Below the pieces are notes generated by a model that was given only the letters and a program-made list of their open reading frames with translations, made no database searches and was not told the DNA's origin. The position numbers were made by a program, and so were the translations under genes. From Conus ventricosus (taxonomy: Eukaryota; Mollusca; Gastropoda; Neogastropoda; Conidae), in NCBI GenBank assembly GCA_018398815.1, contig CM031610.1, forward strand, positions 33,615,866 to 33,679,865: a DNA stretch of 64,000 nucleotides, read 5' to 3'. This document shows, one piece after another, positions 57,351 through 64,000 of this stretch. The first letter of the stretch is position 1; each line of letters opens with the position of its first letter.

Positions 57351-57539
57351 GACAAACACTCTGTTGAAGAGTTCTGCGAGGCCGCAGACCCCCCCTTCTT
57401 CTACACAGGGCTGTGGGAATGTGTGCTGAACTGCCCCAGTGTACGTCTGCCTGCGGTGACCTTTCTGCTGAACCACTTCAACAAACGCCAGAGCATGGAG
57501 GACCAGCTGCACATGATGGGGCTGGACATTGACCTCATG
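57351..57539 (+). CDS. dop1: Dopey-family protein, exon C
   Basis: The exon follows TGTACAG and ends before GTATGT. It reads FCEAADPPFFYTGLWECVL, SVRLPAVTFLLNHFNKRQSM and EDQLHMMGLDIDLM, the Dopey segment 'A-F---LW--LL--P-VRLP-I--VL-H-N-K-SMEDQL---G-DI-LM'. One G is missing near 57,366 (the other arm has GTTGGAAGAG), which restores TNTLLEEF in phase with exon B. Same length as the inverted copy. Confidence 0.95.
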
Positions 57540-57605
57540 GTATGTAGCCCAGTCGCTCCGTCGATAGAGTTCAGGAGGTTGCGAGTTCGATTCCAAGGGT
57601 CAGCA
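57540..57605 (+). mobile_element. tRNA-like (SINE head-like) segment at the splice donor
   Basis: TAGCCCAGTCGCTCCGTCG resembles an A box and GCGAGTTCGATTCCAAGG a B box, about 35 bases apart, beginning 4 bases after the exon. No body shared with families A or B was seen. Confidence 0.4.
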
Positions 57606-58710
57606 TGCAAATCCTGACGCTGTTGCTGTTTGGTGATTCTAGTGGTGTCAGCGTATTGGAAGGTAGCTGTTCTGCTTTCCCTTCTCCTCCCGTCACTCCT
57701 CCTCATTTCTCTCCAACTGTCCCAATGTCTTGGCCACCTTCCCCACTCAGCTCTCCTGGAATCTCCATCGGCTGTTTCTGTTGAGGTGGGTGTTGACGTT
57801 TAAAACCGATAGTTGAACCACTTTATCAGCATTTCAGAATGATAGATATTGAATCACAGAAGATCAGAGATGAAATGGAGAACAGGATACTGTGTTTTGA
57901 AAATCGCAGACAGTGTTCTGGAATTTCTGTTTCCTGCATACTTCACTGTTGTCGTTTATTTGTTGTGTTCTTTTCATGCTTGTTGTTTTTATCATTGTTT
58001 GAATGAAAGAGTTAGGCAGGGGTGGATAGTGGGGGTGTCTTTCAGTGTATAAACTGCATCCATGTACGGAAATTCTGTCACTCTATGATTCTTCTTTTTT
58101 TTTTTCCTCCAATCTTCCTTTACTGTTGTCTCCAATTTTGCTGGTTTGGTGGACCATTCACAAGTTTGTTTTAGAAAGTATTTGCACTCTTGTTTAAAAG
58201 TACAACCAATAAGCTAGATATATTATTGTAATCTGGCAACAACATGTAATAATTTAAACCAGGAATTGGCTCTGACTGTTCACACTGCAGTGTAATGAGT
58301 CAGTAGGGGCTTGTATTCATATCTTTTTGGCACTGTCAAGTTTTTTTTGTTGTCTTCTTTTATCTTTTAACGCCTTTTTTTAAAAGCTAGGTTTGATAAA
58401 GTAGGGGAAATGTTAGGCCCTGGCTGGTCTTCTGGGTTATAAACAAACTTGTACCTGATGCTCCACACTTCAAGGATTGCAAAATCACTAGAGTCAATGT
58501 ATCTGATGGTGCTGGTCTTGAAGGATCATATGATGCAAGTCTCATACTGTGATCATTCAGCTGTGATGCCTAGCTCTCTCTGTATTATTGCAAGCGGTCA
58601 ACATTTTCTGACTTTATTTTTTTCTGTTTAATGGTGCAAGATATCAGCCATCCTTCAGTGTGAACAGAACTGACTTCAAAGTTACCATTTTTCTTTGAAG
58701 AAAGTCTATT

Positions 58711-58773
<63 letters not shown>

Positions 58774-58831
58774 TGGAAATTGGAATGTTTCCTTTTCATG
58801 TTAGTTAATGTCTGTGAACGCTTGCTGACAG
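57606..58831 (+). other. Dopey intron C-D
   Basis: Non-coding; contains the (GT)n tract at 58,717-58,772. Mirrors 27,134-28,364. Confidence 0.8.
58717..58772. repeat. (GT)n microsatellite, right arm
   Basis: About 28 GT units; inverted counterpart of 27,194-27,251. Confidence 0.95.
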
Positions 58832-59651
58832 GTCCAGGCGCTGTGCAGCGCCCTGCAGGACAGCAGTGTTCTGGTGCAGCGCAGCACCCTGGACTTCCTG
58901 CTGCTGGCCTTTCCCATGCACAACGGTCAGCTCACCCGCAAGGATCTGGCCACAGTGTGGAAGCGCCATCAACGTCGTCCTCCGTCGCGACATGTCGCTC
59001 AACCGACGCCTCTATCTGTGGTTTCTAGGCAGCAGCACCCATCAGGCGCAGGCCAATGCTTTGTCCTCCAATGCGGAGTCCGGAGCCACAGCCAGACGAC
59101 CCAGAGCAGACAGTTCGTCAACCACCAGCGAATTTGATCTGTCTTATTTCCACAATTATTCGAAAGATCTCTTGGTATCTGCCTTGAAGCAGAAGCTGAC
59201 CACTGCTGGGCAGGACGCCAGGTTAGGGGAAGATGGACATTTGGCAGTTCTGAAGCCTTTCCGAATACTGATCAGCTTGTTGGACAAGCCTGAAATCGGT
59301 CCAGTGATTATTGAAGATGTGTTGCTGTCTGTTTTTCGAAGCTTGTACCAAGAAGGCACAAGAACGGAAAGTGAAAACAATGTAGATCAGCCTCCTTCAC
59401 AGACTGGTGGAAAAACATTGGCAAAAGACAGTAAGCATGTGGATGAACTTGTCAAAACTGCAAACCTGCTGTTTGGCTCATTTGAGTCCTACTTTATCTG
59501 GGAATTTATTGGTCGTCTTTTCAGTAAAGCATGTCAACGGACAAGGGATGCCTGTCACAGAAAAACAAGTGTGTCATCGGAGTCTGATGACGTGATCAAC
59601 CTGTCGGAGTTGTGCCACATTGCGGAGTTACTGTTGGATGTGATTTCACTG
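58832..59651 (+). CDS. dop1: Dopey-family protein, exon D
   Basis: An 820-base exon between CTGACAG and GTGAGT, phase 0 at its start. It encodes VQALCSALQDSSVLVQRSTL, DFLLLAFPMHNGQLTRKDL, then (after two missing bases near 58,955-58,965) RRDMSLNRRLYLWFLGSS. A Ser/Ala-rich insert follows, then FDLSYFHNYSKDLLVSALKQ, LKPFRILISLLDKPEIGPVI, IEDVLLSVFRSLYQEG, ELVKTANLLFGSFESYFIWE, FIGRLFSKACQRT and AELLLDVISL. These are the conserved N-terminal Dopey blocks in order. The region is helical-repeat-like and mediates contacts with MON2 in studied homologues. Its inverted copy is intact where this one is shifted. Confidence 0.95.
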
Positions 59652-59874
59652 GTGAGTGTAACAGGTCTGGCATGACTTTTCACTGATTTTTTTTTTCTTT
59701 TCTAATGAATGGTGAAATCAGTGTGTATGTGTGTTTGTGTGTGCATGTGTGCATGAATGAGGAGTGGAAGGGAGTTCAGTACATGAATCAGTGAGTTGTG
59801 TGAATATAAAAGTATTTCAGCTGGTGATCTAAATGGATATTTGAGAACAGTTTCAGCATGTTTGTCAACTCATT
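59652..59874 (+). other. Dopey intron D-E, unique part
   Basis: Non-coding sequence up to the minisatellite. Confidence 0.8.
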
Positions 59875-60460
59875 CTAGGATTTTATGTCAACTGTTTCAG
59901 GATGTGTATCCAGAGTGTAATGATTTAGGATTCATGTCAACTGTTTCAGGATGTGTACCCAGAGTGTAACTGATTTAAGATTCATGTCAGCTGTTCAAGG
60001 ATGTGTCCCCAGGGTGTAACTGATTTAGGATTCATGTCAACTGTTTCAGGATGTGTACCCAGAGTGTAGCTGATTTAGGATTCTTGTCAACTGTTTAAGG
60101 ATGTGTACCAGGTGGAACTGATTTAGGATTCATGTCAACTGTTTCAGGATGTGTTTCCAGAGTGTAACTGATTTAGGATTCTTGTCAACTGCTTAAGGAT
60201 GTGTACCAGAGTGGAGCTGATTAAGATTCATGTCAGCTGTTCAAGGATGTGTCCCCAGGTGTAACTGATTTAGGATCCATGTCAGCTGTTGTAGGATGTG
60301 TATCAGAGTGTAACTGACTTATGATTCATGTCAACTGTTTCAGGATGTGTATCCAGAGTGGTACTGACTTAGGATTCATGTCAACTGTTCAGGATGTGTC
60401 TCCAGAGTGGTACTGACTTAGGATTCATGTCAACTGTTTCAGGATGTGTATCCAGAGTGC
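59875..60460 (+). repeat. Minisatellite made from the exon E splice-acceptor region, 12 units
   Basis: Units of about 50 bases: CTGATTTAGGATTCATGTCA, ACTGTTTCAG, GATGTGTACCCAGAGTG. The last unit is the genuine acceptor and first 17-18 bases of exon E. At least seven units keep an intact CAG|GATGTGT junction; others have AAGG or TAGG. Confidence 0.92.
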
Positions 60461-61548
60461 ACCACAGAGCACCTGCCTGACCTCCTGCACCAGGTGGTGA
60501 CGGCAGCGACAGGATGCGTAGAGGCGGCCAGCGACGCTGAACTGACGGCCGTCCTCAGCATGTGCAGCAGGCTCCTGTCTCGTGTGCAGCCCTCCATGGC
60601 CACGCCCACGGGTGACGACGTGTGGGACTCAGACAGTCTGTACAGGATGCCTGACAGCTCCAGTCTGCCAGGGCAGCATGAGGGCAGCCCTGCTGTCGGT
60701 GGTGGTGGTGGTGGTGGCCTTAGTATGGAGGGTAGTGGTGAAAGTGGTGATGCTAGGGTAGATCATGGTGGGTCTGTTGAAGATGCCGGCGCCGCTGAGC
60801 AGAACACTGAAGATAAAACCAAGGAAGCTGTACAAGATACTTTGCCTGAAAGAGGCAGTACAGGGGAGATCACACAAGTGTCAAGGGCATCAGACGGGGA
60901 GAACAAAGCGAGCAATCAACAGAACCGTCCCGAGATGACAATAATGAATCCAGTGCCATAGCTGACAGAAAAGTCCCAGACCCACCTCAGGACAGCGTGG
61001 AGCAAGCAGGGTCAAAGAGTTCCCAGATCTCCCTCTGAACTGAAGAGAGACCTCCCTGATGATACCGCTACTAAATTTCTCCCAAAAAACACCTGCCATT
61101 GAAGGCGACAACCAAAGACAAAGACATTGTGGTACCGACACACCGACAGAAGAGCCGAGAAGACAAGCCGCGAGAACACCTCGGCCTGATGCAGCAGTGC
61201 CTGGGGAGTTTCCAGGAATTCTTCCACTGCATCATCACCCGGCGCTTCCTGGAGAGCGAGAAGGTGTGTGAGAAGTGCATGGAGCTGCTGAGCCTCGGCC
61301 CTGCAGACGGCGGCAAGACCAGCGACCAGGATTCCCTGTTTGATGAGAGTTCCGTCTGTAGCGCCGACTGTGACGCCATTCGGGCCAAGCTGACAGAGTC
61401 GGGATCCCATCCCAAGGTCAAACCGCGCATGTGTACGGAGGAAGGTCAGGCAGCCTTTGTCAGAGCGTGTCGACTGCTGGTAGATTTTGCCAGTTTTCCT
61501 CTGTACTGTGCTGATTATCAGACTGTGATTGATCAGATGTACACACCG
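60443..61548 (+). CDS. dop1: Dopey-family protein, exon E
   Basis: Starts DVYPECTTEHLPDLLHQVVT after the last repeat unit, in phase with exon D (DVISL|DVYPE), and continues to ELTAVLSMCSRLLSRVQPSM, the end of the Dopey N-terminal region. A long low-complexity part follows with a run of Gly and acidic/Ser stretches. Between about 60,955 and 61,100 the frame shifts more than once. It resumes with EHLGLMQQCLGSFQEFFHCI, ITRRFLESEKVCEKCMELL and AFVRACRLLVDFASFPLYCA, DYQTVIDQMYTP, ending at a GTGAGT donor. The second block matches the region just after the disordered segment in vertebrate homologues. The gene continues past the window. Confidence 0.9.
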
Positions 61549-62017
61549 GTGAGTGAGATTTTGCTTTTGCTGTTGACTGTTAGTTAGTGTGAAATTTGTA
61601 ACTTAAACTTGTATTGAGATTCAGTCAATTTGTTTTTCTTTAAAACACCACAAGAGAGGAAAGAATTTTGAGCTGATCAGCCTGTGGCATGTTTCTGCGT
61701 ATGGCAGTGACAGAAAGATTGAGTTGTGTGTATTTAATGTATGTATGCATTTAATTTGTTTTTCATTTGTGTTTAGAAATAACATTAAGTCAATGATCTT
61801 CATCTTCCTTCTTCACCTTTCCTGTCTCCCTCACCAACATTTTGATCTTTGAGCATTTCTGTGTGATGATGGCATGCCATGATGCACTGTACAGTATGAC
61901 TTCAGAATCTTGAGAAAAATCTTTTTTTTTGTCCAAGTTGCTTTTGAAAGTTTAATGGTGTGAGATGATAGAACTCCCACTATCAGAGTCAGATGTGTTG
62001 ATTTTATCAGAGAGAAA
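61549..62017 (+). other. Dopey intron downstream of exon E
   Basis: Non-coding, mirrored in the left arm at about 24,042-24,495. Confidence 0.75.
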
Positions 62018-62470
62018 GCCGGAATAGCACAGTTGGTAGAGCACCGGACTCATAATCGTGGGGTTGCGGGTTTGAATCTCCGCCGGGCTGTTTCGGTACA
62101 GGGAGATTTTTCCCTCGGAGTTAACATTGGTTCTGACTCCCATTTCCCATACAGTCCTTCGAATGAGACTATAAACCGAGGTTCCATATGTGAATGCACG
62201 CATAACATCTTGCAGACACGTAAAATCCATCACCAACTTTCGGAAGAGAAGGCCAGTTTGGCCGTTGGTATGGATGACACGTTACACATTGCATGCGCCT
62301 TCCCCAAAGTTGGAGTATGGCTGCCTTAATGGCGGGATAAAAAACGGTCATACACACAAAAGTGTCAGAATAATTAACTTGATGATTGTGGACACTCTAT
62401 GGAAAGAAGAAAAGAAATTCTACACTACAGTCAGTGGAAGGCAAGAATGTTATGAAGATGGGTTGGCATG
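62018..62470 (+). mobile_element. tRNA-derived SINE (family A), right arm
   Basis: GCCGGAATAGCACAGTTGG (A box) and GCGGGTTTGAATC (B box), then the TTAACATTGGTTCTGACTCC and GACTATAAACCGAGGTTCC body blocks shared with 15,299-15,700. It lies in a Dopey intron in the sense orientation. Acceptor pairing is poor, so it is not a functional tRNA gene. Confidence 0.82.
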
Positions 62471-63299
62471 TTAAGCGAGAAACGGTTAATGAATTAAATA
62501 CTTTCTACAGTTAGGACTCCGAAGAGGGAAGTGCCAGTATCTGTGTTCATGTGATGGTGCTTGATGTATAATGTCATGTGCAATGATCCGTCTACTCAGG
62601 ATTTAAAAATGAAGATGGATGTCTCTGTGTTTGTGGTATTTACATCAAATGTGTCTCATTTTGCGATTGAAATATTCTCTTCAGATACATGTATTCCCTC
62701 AGTGGAGAGAAAGCAAATTGGTTTCTTTGTTTCTGTCTGACTTTCCTGGTTCAGGTGTGTTTGCTGTGGAATCCAGAAACAGGGAAGAAGGGAAGGTTCA
62801 CTTATTTCTCTGTGTCCTCTGCTGTGTAGGACTTCTCTTAAAATTGATGGGGTGCATCGTCAGTACAACACAAAGTGTGTATTCAGACCAACGCTACCTA
62901 TTGTCTGTAGTATAGATTAGACGGAGGAACCAAAGATTGTGATCACAGCTAGTTCTGACTGTGCACAATTGGATTAAAGGCGGCAACAGCTGCTGTCCTT
63001 GTAACATAAATTGTGTGTGGCAGCGACAGCTGGATGGTTGACTCAAATATGATTGTGTTATTTCTATGCACATTGTGATATTTCTATGAACAGTCTTATT
63101 TTCACAAAGAAAAAATATAGAAAAAAAATGCAAGTTTATTGTTTAATACTCAGCAAACTCATGACTAAGAGAGAGACAGAAACTTGTGCACTGTGAGGAT
63201 GGGGTGGGAGGGAGGACAGCTCGATAAATGTTTGGATGTGCACATGTGATTGTTACGAAACATGACAGTTGAGAACTATGAAATGAATAATATTATTTT
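62471..63299. other. Intronic or intergenic sequence, no gene recognised
   Basis: Mirrors 22,860-23,600 of the left arm; nothing coding is visible. Confidence 0.55.
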
Positions 63300-63545
63300 G
63301 CTGTTCTCTCTCTAGTCTCTCTCCCCTCTCTTTCTCTCTCTCTCTCTCTTGTTCTCTCCCACTCTCTCTCTCTCCTCCCTCTTTCTCTCTCTTGCTGTCT
63401 CTCTCTCTTTCTTCTCTCTCTCTCTGTGTCTCTCTCTCTGTGCGTCTGTGTTTGCATGTATGTGAGAGTATATGTGTTTGTGTGTGTATGTTTGTGTGTG
63501 TTTCTGTGTGCATGCATGTGTGTGTCTGTGTCTGTGTTGTGTCCC
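63300..63545. repeat. (CT)n / (GT)n low-complexity tract
   Basis: CTCTCT-rich followed by TGTGTG-rich sequence; inverted counterpart of 22,610-22,820. Confidence 0.9.
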
Positions 63546-63739
63546 AGTATGTGTGAGTGATCGATCATTTATCATAGTATCCTACAATGTTTGTGAAACT
63601 AGTCTATCTCAAATCTGTGTGAAAAGAAAAGTCTTTTAGACATGTACAAGTGTGAGTGTGAGTGCACAGACACACAGATATACACACACGCTGTGTCTCT
63701 TTCTTTCTTACACACATGCGTATGCATTTGCAAATGCAC

Positions 63740-63890
63740 ACACGTATACAGGGGCGGATCAGTTACTTAGAGAGGGGGGGGTTCCAAAGTGGGGCAGGGG
63801 TCCAGGGGCCGCCCAGGCCCCGGCGGGGTCCAGGGGCAAAGACCCAGTGGGGGGTCTGGGGGCAAAGCCCCCAGAAGCTGAAGATATTTT
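63740..63890 (+). mobile_element. Small non-autonomous element, right arm
   Basis: Begins ATACAGGGGCGGATC, with GGGGTCCAGGGGC and GGGGGCAAAGCCCCC blocks inside; counterpart of 22,260-22,410. The end sequence suggests a hAT-derived miniature element; the far end was not identified. Confidence 0.45.
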
Positions 63891-64000
63891 TACTTTCTGA
63901 GGTGCTTTGGAGGCCTCTCTGGTCTTTTACTAGAATCTGACCAAATAGTCTGGACATTTTTTTGCGAAAGGCACTGTGACGAATACAAACTTACTACTAG

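Larger units (their letters stand above)
55955..64000 (+). repeat. Right arm of the large inverted duplication
   Basis: Inverted match to 22,190-30,027, still matching close to the window end, so the duplication probably extends beyond 64,000. The spacer between the arms is about 26 kb. Confidence 0.92.

Noticed and set aside
1..64000. CRISPR arrays, operons, ribosome-binding sites, bacterial defence systems
   Set aside because: Intron-exon structure, SINEs and DIRS/LINE/LTR elements show a eukaryotic genome; tandem arrays here lack the repeat-spacer pattern.

Overview
This is a eukaryotic, metazoan genomic scaffold. It has long introns with GT-AG boundaries, (CA)n/(GA)n microsatellites, tRNA-derived SINEs, DIRS, Ty3/gypsy, LINE and hAT remnants, and two scaffold gaps of exactly 1000 N (11,813-12,812 and 30,028-31,027). 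The repertoire suggests a marine invertebrate, most likely a mollusc; that taxonomic call is an inference.

The only host gene I can name is a Dopey-family gene (DOP1/DOPEY). On the + strand its exons are at 46,740-46,967, 47,692-47,815, 57,351-57,539, 58,832-59,651 and 60,443-61,548, and it continues beyond the window. A second, inverted copy of the last three exons lies on the - strand at 28,619-28,431, 27,133-26,314 and 25,544-24,496. The two arms (about 22.2-30.0 kb and 56.0-64.0 kb) are near-identical over exons, introns, a SINE, minisatellites, microsatellites and the edge of the same LTR-retrotransposon insertion with its 5-bp target duplication. The left arm stops at an N gap inside the LTR. 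This looks like one locus represented twice (an alternate-haplotype contig placed inverted) rather than a biological palindrome. Further exon-like pieces on the - strand at 14,757-14,701 and 13,505-12,813 may belong to the same transcription unit, but I could not assign them.

Mobile elements dominate the rest. 0-2.5 kb: LINE 3' fragment. 2.54-8.70 kb: a structurally complete DIRS-like tyrosine-recombinase retroelement (- strand) with inverted terminal repeats and an internal complementary region matching both ends. 8.7-9.4 kb: internally deleted hAT transposase. 9.8-10.8 kb: LINE reverse transcriptase. 15.0-15.3 kb: hAT fragment. 15.3-15.7 kb: tRNA SINE. 31.2-31.7 kb: LINE tail. 33.4-34.0, 40.4-41.3 and 45.8-46.1 kb: copies of an unnamed dispersed repeat, one nested in a LINE. 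41.3-42.0 kb: a second tRNA SINE family. 43.5-44.9 kb: a 45-bp minisatellite of about 32 units. 48.14-56.07 kb: a young Ty3/gypsy-type element (- strand) inside a Dopey intron, with a Ty1/copia-like domain order (gag-protease-integrase-RT-RNase H) typical of the Gmr1 clade, and with most of the integrase core deleted.

Two zones (about 15.9-26.3 kb and 34.6-40.3 kb) have the texture of poorly polished long-read consensus: inflated homopolymers and frequent indels. Frameshifts seen there and in the Dopey exons should not be read as pseudogenisation without raw reads.
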